Assembly: GCA_945909635.1 (NCBI GenBank)
Contig: OX246690.1
Location: 744,001 to 808,000 of the forward strand
DNA: 64,000 nt
Source of the DNA: Clostridioides difficile_A
GTDB lineage: Bacteria; Bacillota; Clostridia; Peptostreptococcales; Peptostreptococcaceae
Reading direction: 5' to 3'
Shown here piece by piece: positions 55,072 through 63,463 of this stretch. Every line of letters begins with the position of its first letter. Position 1 is the stretch's first letter. Both the position numbers and the translations under genes were made by a program. Under the pieces are notes generated by a model. The model made no database searches. It saw only the letters and a program-made list of their open reading frames with translations, and was not told the origin of the DNA.

Positions 55072-55449
55072 ATGAAATTATTACCAGAATTAAAATACTC
55101 TAAAGATCATGAGTGGGTGAAAGTAATTGATGGAGATGTTGTATATATAGGTATAACAGATTATGCTCAAGATCAATTAGGAGAAATATTATTTGTTGAA
55201 ACACCAGAAGTAGAAGATACTGTAACTAAGGGAGTAGATTTTGGAGTAGTTGAATCTTCTAAAGTAGCTTCTGACTTAATATCTCCTGTTAATGGTGAGG
55301 TATTAGAAGTTAATGAAAAATTAGAAGATGAGCCAGAATGTATAAATGAAGACCCATATGAAAACTGGATATTAAAAGTAAAACTAGCTGATGTTGCTGA
55401 ACTTGATACGTTATTAAGTGATAAAGAATACGAGGCTGGATTAGAATAA
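55072..55449 (+). CDS. gcvH: Glycine cleavage system H protein
   Basis: A 125-residue lipoyl carrier. K64 in ESSKVASD is the lipoylation site. It shuttles the aminomethyl group between the P, T and L proteins of glycine cleavage or glycine synthase. It is the last gene before a strong terminator. No gcvP or gcvT is present in the window, so those partners must be encoded elsewhere. Its proximity to lpdA and to the lipoyl-assembly genes downstream makes this the hub of lipoyl-dependent C1 chemistry here. Confidence 0.95.
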   Translation: MKLLPELKYSKDHEWVKVIDGDVVYIGITDYAQDQLGEILFVETPEVEDTVTKGVDFGVVESSKVASDLISPVNGEVLEVNEKLEDEPECINEDPYENWILKVKLADVAELDTLLSDKEYEAGLE

Positions 55450-55477
55450 TTAAAGATTAGTATATTATTATAATTGG

Positions 55478-55529
55478 GGAAAGTATAGTAAAATTTGAGT
55501 GCACGCAAATTTAGCTATACTTTCCTTTT
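55478..55529 (+). terminator. Terminator at the end of the acs-gcvH run
   Basis: A long stem begins GGAAAGTATAG (55478-55488) and closes with CTATACTTTCC (55515-55525), with further inner AAATTTG / CAAATTT pairing, followed by TTTT. It separates gcvH from acsV. Confidence 0.9.
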
Positions 55530-55560
55530 ATAATATATAGAACAAATTGGGAGGGATAGT

Positions 55561-57489
55561 ATGATAAAAGTAACTTTTACACCAAACAATAAAGAAGTTT
55601 ATTGCAATGAGGGGGATGTGTTATTAGAGGTTGCAAGAAATGCAGATGTATTTATAGATGCTCCTTGTAATGGAAATGTATCCTGTGGTAAATGTAAGGT
55701 AAAATTATTGAATGGGAAAGTTGACACAGAAAAAACAAGACATATAACGGATGACGAGTGGGAGCAAGGTTATATATTAGCTTGTTGTACAAAAGTAGTT
55801 TCAGATATAGAAATTGAAGTTCCTTCTAAACTATCATCTTCTATGCATGGTATGAAGATAGAAGGTAGTAATAAAAAAGAAGATAGAGAAATTTTTGAAA
55901 GAGCTAAAAAGATAATTGAAGAGCATAATCTTCAATTTAAAACAAATATAAAAAAGAAATACATAGAAATGGAAGAGCCGAACTTAGACGATAATATAAG
56001 TGATGTAGATAGATTAGAGAGATATGTTAGAAATAATCTAGGATATAATGAAATCGATTTTAGACTAGATATACTTAGAAAGATGCCAACAATATTTAGA
56101 AAGAGTGATTTTAAAGTTACAATAACTTATGTCCAAAAACAAAAGAAGCTTACAATTATAAATATAGAAGAAGGCAACAAAGAAAATTCATTGTATGGAG
56201 TTGCAATAGATATTGGTACAACTTCAGTAGTTGTATGCCTAGTTGACTTATATTCAAAAGAAGTAGTAGATAAAGCTTCTTCTGGAAATGCACAGATAAA
56301 ATATGGGGCAGATGTTATAAATAGAATTATATATTCAACTAAGAAAAATGGGTTAGAGACACTTAATAAGGCTATAGTTGAAGAAACTATAAATCCTCTA
56401 TTGAAAACAATATACGAAAGAAATGGCATAAATAAAGAGGATGTAGTTACATTAGTAGCTGCTGGAAATACAACCATGACAAGCTTATTCTTAGGTGTGT
56501 ATACAGACTTCTTAAGACAAGAGCCTTACATACCTCCATTTTTAAAATCTCCAAAACTTATGGGTGAAAATGTGGGTCTTTTCGTAAATGATAGTGCATA
56601 TGTGTACTTAGCTCCATCTGTTGCAAGTTATGTAGGAGGAGATATAACAGCAGGTGTATTATCAGCAGGTATATGGTCAAGTGAAGAAAATGTTTTATTT
56701 ATAGATTTAGGAACTAATGGAGAGATAGTATTTGGTAATCAAGACTATATGATGAGTTGTGCATGTTCAGCAGGACCTGCCTTTGAGGGTGGAGGTATAA
56801 GCTGTGGAATGAGAGCATCAGCAGGAGCAATAGAAAAAGTAGCTATTGATAAAGAAACTCTAGAGCCAACACTAAAGATTATTGATGAATGTGCTCCAGT
56901 TGGTATATGTGGTTCTGGTATAATTGATTTAATCTGCCAAATGATTACTAAAGGTGTAATAGATAGAAGAGGTAAGATACACAGAGATTTAGATAATAAG
57001 AGAGTTAGATTTAATGAGCATGAGATAGGAGAATATGTATTAGCATTTAAAGAAGAATTTGACTTAGAAAATGATATAGTAGTAAATGAAGTTGATATAG
57101 ATAACTTTATAAGAGCTAAAGGAGCTATATATTCAGGTGCATATACTCTTGTAGATAGCTTAGGTATGGATTTTAGCATATTAGATAGAGTTTATATAGC
57201 AGGTGGTATAGGAAATAACTTAGACATAGAAAACTCAATAATTATAGGATTACTTCCTGATATTGACAGAGAAAAATTCACTTATATTGGAAATAGTTCG
57301 CTTGTTGGTTCCTACTTAGCTCTTATAAGCAAAGATGCAAAAAATAAGCTTGAAGAAATAGGTAATCAGATGACTTATGTTGAACTTAGTGTATATCCAA
57401 GCTATATGGATGAATTTATATCTGCATGCTTCTTACCACATACAAATATAGAGCAGTTTCCAACAGCAAAAAGATTACTTGAAGAGTAA
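55561..57489 (+). CDS. acsV: Corrinoid activation/regeneration protein AcsV (ferredoxin-ASKHA fusion)
   Basis: A 642-residue reactivator of corrinoid protein. The N-terminal [2Fe-2S] domain has C36, C42 and C45 plus C75 or C76. A linker region (about 95-210) is followed by an ASKHA-type ATPase fold (about 215-640; GVAIDIGTTSVVVCLVDL, VAAGNTTM, FIDLGTNGEIV, SCACSAGPAFEGGGI). It uses ATP to drive electron transfer to Co(II) that has left the catalytic cycle. The GGGAGGG site and the preceding terminator suggest a separate transcription unit or read-through control. Confidence 0.92.
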   Translation: MIKVTFTPNNKEVYCNEGDVLLEVARNADVFIDAPCNGNVSCGKCKVKLLNGKVDTEKTRHITDDEWEQGYILACCTKVVSDIEIEVPSKLSSSMHGMKIEGSNKKEDREIFERAKKIIEEHNLQFKTNIKKKYIEMEEPNLDDNISDVDRLERYVRNNLGYNEIDFRLDILRKMPTIFRKSDFKVTITYVQKQKKLTIINIEEGNKENSLYGVAIDIGTTSVVVCLVDLYSKEVVDKASSGNAQIKYGADVINRIIYSTKKNGLETLNKAIVEETINPLLKTIYERNGINKEDVVTLVAAGNTTMTSLFLGVYTDFLRQEPYIPPFLKSPKLMGENVGLFVNDSAYVYLAPSVASYVGGDITAGVLSAGIWSSEENVLFIDLGTNGEIVFGNQDYMMSCACSAGPAFEGGGISCGMRASAGAIEKVAIDKETLEPTLKIIDECAPVGICGSGIIDLICQMITKGVIDRRGKIHRDLDNKRVRFNEHEIGEYVLAFKEEFDLENDIVVNEVDIDNFIRAKGAIYSGAYTLVDSLGMDFSILDRVYIAGGIGNNLDIENSIIIGLLPDIDREKFTYIGNSSLVGSYLALISKDAKNKLEEIGNQMTYVELSVYPSYMDEFISACFLPHTNIEQFPTAKRLLEE

Positions 57490-57513
57490 AACATAACTTA
57501 AAAGGAATAAATT

Positions 57514-58386
57514 ATGAATAAAAATTTATCTGAAAAAATGAAAATCGCTTTTGATATTAGACTAAATAATTTTGGTAATAAAATAGATTTTGCTTATCCT
57601 AATCAGACATTAGCACTTAGTACTACAAGTAATAAATGTAGCTTAAAGTGTGCTCATTGTAATGGTCACTACTTAAACAATATGGTGCCAATAGAAGATT
57701 ATAAAGAAAAAGTACAATCAAGAAATATAACTAGTTTTTTATTAAGTGGTGGTTGTAGCTATGAAGGAGATGTACCAATAAATACTCATATCAAGGCGAT
57801 TAAAGATTTAAAAGAGCAGGGATATAGATTGAATGCTCATTTAGGGCTTATGGACAAAGATAGAATTATAGAGTTGTGTAAGTATTTAGATGTAGTTTCT
57901 TTTGATTTAGTATTTGATAGAGAAACAATAAGAGAAGTTTATAAGATTGAAAAGAGTAAAGAAGACTACATTGAAGCTTACAATACAATAAGAGAAAATA
58001 CAGAAGTAGCACCACATATATGTATTGGTTTAAAAGGAGGGCAAATAAAGGGTGAATATGAAATTATAGAATACCTACAAAAAAATCCTCCTAATAAACT
58101 TACATTTATAGTACTTATTCCAACAAAAGGGACTGAGTATGAGAATGTAGAGCCTCCTGAGCTAGAAGAAGTAGCAGATATCTTATGTGAAGCTAGAATT
58201 AATTTGCCATATACTGAAATTAATCTAGGTTGTATGAGACCAAGAGGAACATATAGAAAAGAGTTAGACCAGTTATCTATAATGTGTGGAGTTAATAGAA
58301 TAGTATTACCATCAAAATCTGCTAAGAATAAGGCTATAGAAATGAATATGATAATAACTGAATGTAAGGAGTGTTGCGTTTTATGA
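57514..58386 (+). CDS. Radical SAM protein, probable LipS-type lipoyl synthase subunit
   Basis: A 290-residue radical SAM protein with the cluster motif at C42, C46 and C49 (CSLKCAHC), an SGGCSYEG SAM-binding block, and extra conserved cysteines near the C-terminus (LGCMRPRG, IMCGVNR, TECKECCVL) that could hold an auxiliary cluster. It resembles biotin-synthase-like proteins. With the second radical SAM gene (4-base overlap), the LipM-like gene next and gcvH nearby, it is best read as one half of a LipS1/LipS2 pair, which inserts two sulfurs into protein-bound octanoyl groups. The assignment rests mainly on context. Confidence 0.65.
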   Translation: MNKNLSEKMKIAFDIRLNNFGNKIDFAYPNQTLALSTTSNKCSLKCAHCNGHYLNNMVPIEDYKEKVQSRNITSFLLSGGCSYEGDVPINTHIKAIKDLKEQGYRLNAHLGLMDKDRIIELCKYLDVVSFDLVFDRETIREVYKIEKSKEDYIEAYNTIRENTEVAPHICIGLKGGQIKGEYEIIEYLQKNPPNKLTFIVLIPTKGTEYENVEPPELEEVADILCEARINLPYTEINLGCMRPRGTYRKELDQLSIMCGVNRIVLPSKSAKNKAIEMNMIITECKECCVL

Positions 58387-59321
58387 TTAGACTATCATCT
58401 GGGACAGCGATAGAACTTGGGATATTAAACAAAAAAAGCGATATACCTCCTACTACAGCATATATAATGATTGGAGAAAAATGTATAAACAAATGCAGTT
58501 TTTGCTCTCAATCAATAGAAAGTAGCACTAGAAAAGATAAGTTATCAAGAGTAGTTTGGCCAGAGTTTCCTAAAGAAGAAATATTGGATGCTTTAAGAAT
58601 TTATAAAAAGAAAAATATAAAGAGAATATGTATTCAATCAATGGCAAGTGAAGAAGCTCATAAGTCTGTTTTAGATTTTATAAATTATATAAATGAAAAA
58701 ATAGATATGCCGATTTCATTGTCTGCAAAGTTAGAGAGTGATGAAGAAATAAATAAGTTTTTTTCAGCAGGAGTAGATAAAATAGGAGTAGCAATAGATG
58801 CAGCAAATAAAGAATTGTATGAAAAAATAAAAGGAAATAATTATGATGAGAAGTTAAAGTTTATAACTGAGATGTCAAAATCATATCCTAATAAAATAAG
58901 TACTCATATAATAGTTGGTATGGGTGAAAGTCATGAGGATATATATAATCTATATAATTATTTAAATGAAAATAACATAACGATTAGCTTATTTGCATTT
59001 ACTCCAGTTAGAGGAACTAAAATGGAAAAAATAAGCCAACCAAATATAGAAAGTTATAGAAGAGTACAATTAATGTCTTATATGATAAATAAAGGCTACT
59101 CAAAAGAATGTTTTGAATTTAAAAATGGATATTTAGATAATATCAAACTTGATAATGATATTATAAAAGACATAAACAAAGGTTATCCTTTTGAAATAAG
59201 AGGATGTAAGGATTGCAATAGACCATATTATAATGAAAGACCAGGAAGTACTATATACAACTATTCAAGACCTTTAAATCAAAGTGAGATAGATTTAGCT
59301 ATAAAAGAAATAAATTTATAA
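58383..59321 (+). CDS. Radical SAM protein, probable partner LipS-type subunit
   Basis: A 312-residue radical SAM protein: cluster motif C34, C38, C41 (CINKCSFC), then a TIM-barrel core with GVAIDAANKELYEKIKG and HIIVGMGESHEDI. The C-terminal tail RGCKDCNRPYYNERPG offers two more cysteines and an Arg/Ser-containing end that may ligate an auxiliary cluster. The ATG (58383) overlaps the upstream stop (ATGA), with AAGGAG 12 bases before it, so the two proteins are made together. Paired synthesis suits a two-protein sulfur insertion reaction. Confidence 0.65.
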   Translation: MIRLSSGTAIELGILNKKSDIPPTTAYIMIGEKCINKCSFCSQSIESSTRKDKLSRVVWPEFPKEEILDALRIYKKKNIKRICIQSMASEEAHKSVLDFINYINEKIDMPISLSAKLESDEEINKFFSAGVDKIGVAIDAANKELYEKIKGNNYDEKLKFITEMSKSYPNKISTHIIVGMGESHEDIYNLYNYLNENNITISLFAFTPVRGTKMEKISQPNIESYRRVQLMSYMINKGYSKECFEFKNGYLDNIKLDNDIIKDINKGYPFEIRGCKDCNRPYYNERPGSTIYNYSRPLNQSEIDLAIKEINL

Positions 59322-59367
59322 ATGATTTCTAGGATATATTTGTACTAAAGATGGAGGCGTAATAATC

Positions 59368-60183
59368 ATGAATCAGTGGAGAGTTATACATAATAAATCA
59401 TATGATGGTGCAATGAATATGGCAATTGATGAAGCTATATTTACTGCATATAAGAAAGGACATAATAAGCCGACACTTAGATTTTATACATGGGAGCCAG
59501 CTTGTTTAAGTATAGGATATTTTCAGAAATTGGAAGATGAGATAGATTTGGATAAGTGTAGATGTATGAATATAGATTACACCAGAAGAATTACAGGGGG
59601 AAGGGCTGTATTACATGATAATGAGCTAACTTATAGTATAATTATAGGAGAAGAGAACCCTTTAATAGATAAGAGTATTAATCTATCTTATAGATATATA
59701 AGTGAAGGTCTAGTTAAAGGCTTGAATTTGGGTGGTATAGAAACTGATAATTTAAATAAAGGCGAGAGAATAAGTAGGGAAAATATATCAGCTGCATGTT
59801 TTAATGCACATGCATCATATGAAGTTACCATTAATAATAAGAAGGTTATTGGAAGTGCTCAAAGCAGAAAAGATGGAGTTTTATTGCAACATGGTTCAAT
59901 AATATTGAATTTCGATGTAGAAAAATTATTCAAATTAATAAAAACTAAAACACCAGAACTCAAGGAAAGGGCTATGAAGTTTACAGCTAAGAAGGCTAGT
60001 GGAATAGAAAATGAACTTGGCAAAAAAATAGACATAGATACTCTGCAAGAAAACATAGTAAAAGGATTAGCTGACCAATTTAATGTTGAATTTGTAGAGG
60101 AAGATTTGACTGATTATGAGAAGCAATTAGCTAAAGAATTATATGAAAAATATAAGAATGAAGAGTACAATAAAAAGCGTTAA
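59368..60183 (+). CDS. Octanoyl/lipoyl transferase, LipM-like
   Basis: A 271-residue protein of the BPL/LplA/LipB fold. Motifs are RRITGGRAVLHDNELTYS, the lysine K159 in KKVIGSAQSRKDG, and LQHGSIIL. The segment ISAACFNAHASYEV places C144 where Bacillus LipM has its catalytic cysteine, and the overall pattern is closer to LipM (octanoyl-ACP:GcvH transferase) than to ATP-dependent LplA. It would load octanoate on GcvH for the adjacent radical SAM pair. An LplA-type ligase using free lipoate remains possible. GGAGG precedes the ATG. Confidence 0.78.
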   Translation: MNQWRVIHNKSYDGAMNMAIDEAIFTAYKKGHNKPTLRFYTWEPACLSIGYFQKLEDEIDLDKCRCMNIDYTRRITGGRAVLHDNELTYSIIIGEENPLIDKSINLSYRYISEGLVKGLNLGGIETDNLNKGERISRENISAACFNAHASYEVTINNKKVIGSAQSRKDGVLLQHGSIILNFDVEKLFKLIKTKTPELKERAMKFTAKKASGIENELGKKIDIDTLQENIVKGLADQFNVEFVEEDLTDYEKQLAKELYEKYKNEEYNKKR

Positions 60184-60254
60184 CTTTAATTGACTTTATA
60201 TAAATTAAAGTGCTATACTTAAGGTATAATAATATACGAAAATTGAAATCATGA

Positions 60255-60297
60255 AGATTTCTTTGGTGTATTGAAATACCTAAGGAAATCTTTTTTT
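60255..60297 (+). terminator. Terminator after the lipoyl-assembly genes
   Basis: AGATTTCTTTGG-TATT type arm (60255 on) pairs with AATACC-TAAGGAAATCT (to 60291) with small mismatches, followed by seven T. Confidence 0.85.
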
Positions 60298-60333
60298 GAT
60301 TTTTAATAAAAATCATATTAGGAGGAGATTTAT

Positions 60334-60525
60334 ATGTGTGAATCATCAGCTTTCATTTGTAAAAGTAATAATGAGTTAGAAAAGGTTATGGAAAATGTGG
60401 TTAATATAGACCCTTGTGATGGAAAGATTTATTTAACTGATTTATTAGGAGAGCAAAAGATAATAGATGGGATAATTAAAGAAATAAGATTGATGGACCA
60501 TAAGATAATAATACAAGAAAATTAA
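60334..60525 (+). CDS. cooT: CooT-family nickel-binding protein
   Basis: A 63-residue protein that begins Met-Cys (MCESSAF), as CooT proteins do. In Rhodospirillum Cys2 of the homodimer binds nickel. The core (NIDPCDGKIYLTDLLGEQKIIDGIIKEI, read in parts) matches the family beta-fold. It probably delivers or stores nickel for CODH or acetyl-CoA synthase. AGGAGGAG precedes the ATG. It heads a three-gene unit with the DUF3842 and His-rich genes. Confidence 0.85.
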   Translation: MCESSAFICKSNNELEKVMENVVNIDPCDGKIYLTDLLGEQKIIDGIIKEIRLMDHKIIIQEN

Positions 60526-60543
60526 TTAATAGGGGAATTTCAT

Positions 60544-60960
60544 ATGATAATAGCAGTGATAGATGGAATGGGTGGAGGTATTGGAGCCCAGATAGTTTCT
60601 TCTCTGAGAGAAGAATTACCTACATATGTAGAAATTTATGCACTAGGGACTAATTCTATAGCAACTAGTTCTATGATGAAAGCTCATGCTAATAAAGGAG
60701 CTACAGGGGAAAATGCTATAGTAGTGTCAGCCAAAAAAGCAAATATAGTAGTTGCACCTATTTCTGTAATAATACCTAATTCTATGATGGGAGAAGTTAC
60801 TTGTAATATAAGTGAAGCTATTGCAGATAGTGAGGCACTAAAGATACTGTTACCTATTATGCCTGAAAATATAGAGTTAGTTGGATTAGAAGGTAAACCA
60901 TTAGCACTACTTGTAAAAGATTCTGTAAGTCTTATAAAGAAAGAATTTAATATAAAATAA
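60544..60960 (+). CDS. DUF3842 family protein
   Basis: A 138-residue protein with a Rossmann-like, Gly-rich start (MIIAVIDGMGGGIGAQIV), then ALGTNSIATSSMMKAHANKGATGENAIV, matching DUF3842. No function is established. It has no signal peptide or membrane helix, and conserved metal ligands are few (one Cys, one His). It lies 18 bases after cooT with AGGGGAA before the ATG and 15 bases before the His-rich gene, so a role in nickel handling for CODH/ACS is inferred from the operon. Confidence 0.75.
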   Translation: MIIAVIDGMGGGIGAQIVSSLREELPTYVEIYALGTNSIATSSMMKAHANKGATGENAIVVSAKKANIVVAPISVIIPNSMMGEVTCNISEAIADSEALKILLPIMPENIELVGLEGKPLALLVKDSVSLIKKEFNIK

Positions 60961-60975
60961 CAGGGGGAATAACTA

Positions 60976-61326
60976 ATGATTTTTGATAGAGAGATTGTAA
61001 GATATCATCATGGCAATCATGACCATGACCACTGCCACGAACATATTCATGGAGATATATGTCATGAACATCCACATGACCATGCTCATGACCACGACCA
61101 CGAACATAGTCATGAGGAATCATCAGAGTCTAAGGATGAAAAAACTTTAAAAATACTTTTAGTACATTGGATAAATCACAATGAAACTCATGAAGAAGGA
61201 TTTAGAGAGTGGGTTGAAAAGGCTAGAGCAATTGGAAAAGAAGAGACAGCAAAGAGTATTGAAAAAGCTATAGAGTGTATGGAAGAAGCTAATAAGATGT
61301 TGCTAGAGGCCAAAAAACATATGTAA
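60976..61326 (+). CDS. Histidine-rich metal-binding protein
   Basis: A 116-residue protein. Residues 11-46 contain 17 histidines, two cysteines (C20, C29) and many Asp/Glu in HxH repeats, a strong nickel/cobalt/zinc binding region comparable to CooJ or HypB tails. The C-terminal part (KILLVHWINHNETHEEGFREWVEKAR..., helical) is a small domain often seen in proteins near CODH genes. It probably stores nickel for CODH and acetyl-CoA synthase, together with CooT. CAGGGGGAA precedes the ATG. Confidence 0.8.
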   Translation: MIFDREIVRYHHGNHDHDHCHEHIHGDICHEHPHDHAHDHDHEHSHEESSESKDEKTLKILLVHWINHNETHEEGFREWVEKARAIGKEETAKSIEKAIECMEEANKMLLEAKKHM

Positions 61327-61334
61327 ATATGATT

Positions 61335-61372
61335 AATCGCTTATATATTTGATATAGGCGATTTTTACGTTT
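61335..61372 (+). terminator. Terminator after the nickel-module operon
   Basis: AATCGCTTATAT (61335-61346) pairs with ATATAGGCGATT (61352-61363) with one G-U and a 5-base loop. TTTACGTTTTT follows. Confidence 0.85.
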
Positions 61373-61452
61373 TTGATATTTAATTATTGAAATTTCTGTT
61401 AAATTTGTAATATATCTTAATGAGTAAATTTTACTGTAAAATTGGGGTGTTC

Positions 61453-61536
61453 AATGTTAATATACTGTGTATTACTATTTAAAACGAATATTAATGTTAA
61501 GATACTCTTAAGACTGTTTAAAATTACTTCGATATT
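61453..61536 (+). repeat. Imperfect 40-bp direct repeat upstream of the PHP gene
   Basis: AATGTTAATATACT (from 61453) recurs as AATGTTAAGATACT (from 61493). Each is followed by an A/T-rich ACT-TTTAAAA block and a GATATT-like end. The period is 40 bases. It may be a duplicated control site or decayed duplication. Confidence 0.5.
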
Positions 61537-61545
61537 AGATATAAT
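61517..61545 (+). promoter_or_regulatory. Possible promoter of the PHP gene
   Basis: TTTAAA (61517-61522), a 17-bp spacer and TATAAT (61540-61545), about 90 bases before the start codon. Confidence 0.4.
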
Positions 61546-61637
61546 AAAGATTAGTATGATTAAAAGATTTTATTTTAGAGTTTAAAGAATTTATATGTTT
61601 ATAAGAAGTTTTTATTTAAAAAGGAGATGAGTTATTT

Positions 61638-62417
61638 ATGAAAGACGGTCATATACATTCGCCTTATTGTCCTCATGGAAGTAAGGATGATTTTAAAAAA
61701 TATATACAAAGAGCAATTGCTGTTGGCATAACAGAAATGACATTTACAGAGCATTTTCCATATGCAGATGGATTTAAAGACCCTGCTCCTGAAAATGATA
61801 GTTGTATGAGTATTGAAGACTTACCAAAGTATCTCAATGATGTTAAGAAATTGAAGGAAAAATATAAGGATGAAATTAAGATAAATGTAGGGTCGGAAGT
61901 AGATTTTATAGAAGGGTATGAAGAAGGAATAAAACAAAACTTAGATAAATATGGAGAAGAATTAGAGGATTCTCTTTTATCAGTACATATAATTAAGATT
62001 GATGATGGTTATTATTGTGTGGATTATAGTGTGGAAGAGTTTCAAAATTTGATTGACAAACTAGGAAGTATTGAAGATGTTTATAATAAGTATTATGAGA
62101 CGTTGATAAAAGCTGTAAATTCGGATTTAGGAATATATAAGCCAAGAAGAATAGGGCATTTAAATTTAGTTAGAAAGTTTAATCAAGTATTCCCATATGA
62201 TTATGAAGGAAATAAGATTCTTGAAGATTTAATAAAGTTAGTCAAAGAAAAAGGATATGAACTTGACTACAATGTTTCTGGTAATAGAAAAGAGTACTGT
62301 AAAGAACCTTATATAGATGGATACTTATTAAAATTAGTAAAAGAATATGATATTCCGCTAGTTCTAGGGTCAGATTCTCATTGTGCAGAGGAAATAAATA
62401 ACTATAATATTTTTTAG
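61638..62417 (+). CDS. PHP-domain histidinol-phosphatase family protein
   Basis: A 259-residue metal-dependent phosphoesterase of the PHP superfamily (HisK/HisJ type). Metal ligands are seen in DGHIHSPYCPHG (N-terminus), FTEHFPYAD, VGSEVDFIEGYE, LSVHIIKIDDGYY, RIGHLNLVRKF and LGSDSHCAEEI. It would convert histidinol phosphate to histidinol, but no other histidine genes lie in the window, so another phosphate ester is possible. AAAGGAGATG precedes the ATG. Confidence 0.85.
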   Translation: MKDGHIHSPYCPHGSKDDFKKYIQRAIAVGITEMTFTEHFPYADGFKDPAPENDSCMSIEDLPKYLNDVKKLKEKYKDEIKINVGSEVDFIEGYEEGIKQNLDKYGEELEDSLLSVHIIKIDDGYYCVDYSVEEFQNLIDKLGSIEDVYNKYYETLIKAVNSDLGIYKPRRIGHLNLVRKFNQVFPYDYEGNKILEDLIKLVKEKGYELDYNVSGNRKEYCKEPYIDGYLLKLVKEYDIPLVLGSDSHCAEEINNYNIF

Positions 62418-62429
62418 CGATATTCACAT

Positions 62430-62478
62430 AAAAGACTGTAGATAAGTTTGTATAAAATAAATTTATCTACAGTCTTTT
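62430..62478 (+). terminator. Terminator after the PHP gene
   Basis: Perfect 16-bp arms AAAAGACTGTAGATAA and TTATCTACAGTCTTTT with a 17-base loop. It may also act for the convergent minus-strand gene. Confidence 0.85.
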
Positions 62479-62587
62479 GTAAGTTTGACTAATTTAAAAT
62501 AATAATGGAAATTAAAACTAATATATTTTATTTGTATGTTCTTATGTTAATTTAGTAATTAGAAATATTATTTTGTGTTTAAAGCAA

Positions 62588-63463
62588 TTACTTCATAAGT
62601 TTATCATTTTCCATTATTATTGGGTCAAGTAATTCTCCTCCTCCTTCTGACATTTTCAATCTATTGAACATATAATTCTTTACATCTTTTTTACTTTTAA
62701 ATTTAGTAACTTGATAAGGAGCTGTAACTCCATACTTTTCTATAAATAAAATATCATTACTAGTCTTAATACATATACCTGTATGACCTATAAATACATT
62801 TTTAGTTTCTGGATAGCGAATAAATCCACTTATAATAGACATATTTTTATTATCTCTAAAAGATATTTTTCTCTTTTTCCATTCACTTTTTATTTGTTCT
62901 GCATTTTTGCTTATGTCATCTGTGTCTTTAGTTGGTATTGCAGAAAAAAAGTTAATAAATTTTTCTACATCTTTGGGACTAAATTTAGCATCTTTATTGT
63001 TCGTTATAGTATCTAAGTCTATATTTAAATCAATAGAGTCTCCAGTAAATTTCTTATTTGAATTTATAAAATCTTTGAAAAGTCTAAAAGCTGTTATTCT
63101 ACAATTTACGTCCATATAATCAGTGTATTTTTTCATCCAATTATCTTGTAGTTTTTCAAGGTTGTATGGAACTTGTTTTTCATCAGTTGAAGAATATCCT
63201 GATTTAGATATGTTTATATTATTTTGGAGTATTTTAACTTGATGTTTGTTATAATTATTAATCGCTTTAATGAATGTATCTATGTCTTGTTTACTAACCT
63301 TATTTTCTTCTAAAACTTCTTTTACATTATTTTGAATTTTCTTATCTACCATATTAGAATAAACTAGTTTATTATTCTTGATATTGGAGTATGCAAATAT
63401 AGTAATTATACTTGATAACACTAAGACAACTGAGCATATTACTATTAATAGATTTTTTTTCAC
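62588..63463 (-). CDS. DUF4300-like exported protein
   Basis: A 291-residue protein with an N-terminal membrane anchor or uncleaved signal (KKNLLIVICSVVLVLSSIITIFAY; no lipobox Cys). The body contains DVNCRITAFRLFKDFI, FIGHTGICI and LFIEKYGVTAPYQVTKFK, which resemble DUF4300. The Cys and His in these blocks could form a papain-like or amidase site, but this is not established. GGAGAGA precedes the ATG at 63463. It is convergent with the PHP gene. Confidence 0.65.
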   Translation of the reverse strand: MKKNLLIVICSVVLVLSSIITIFAYSNIKNNKLVYSNMVDKKIQNNVKEVLEENKVSKQDIDTFIKAINNYNKHQVKILQNNINISKSGYSSTDEKQVPYNLEKLQDNWMKKYTDYMDVNCRITAFRLFKDFINSNKKFTGDSIDLNIDLDTITNNKDAKFSPKDVEKFINFFSAIPTKDTDDISKNAEQIKSEWKKRKISFRDNKNMSIISGFIRYPETKNVFIGHTGICIKTSNDILFIEKYGVTAPYQVTKFKSKKDVKNYMFNRLKMSEGGGELLDPIIMENDKLMK

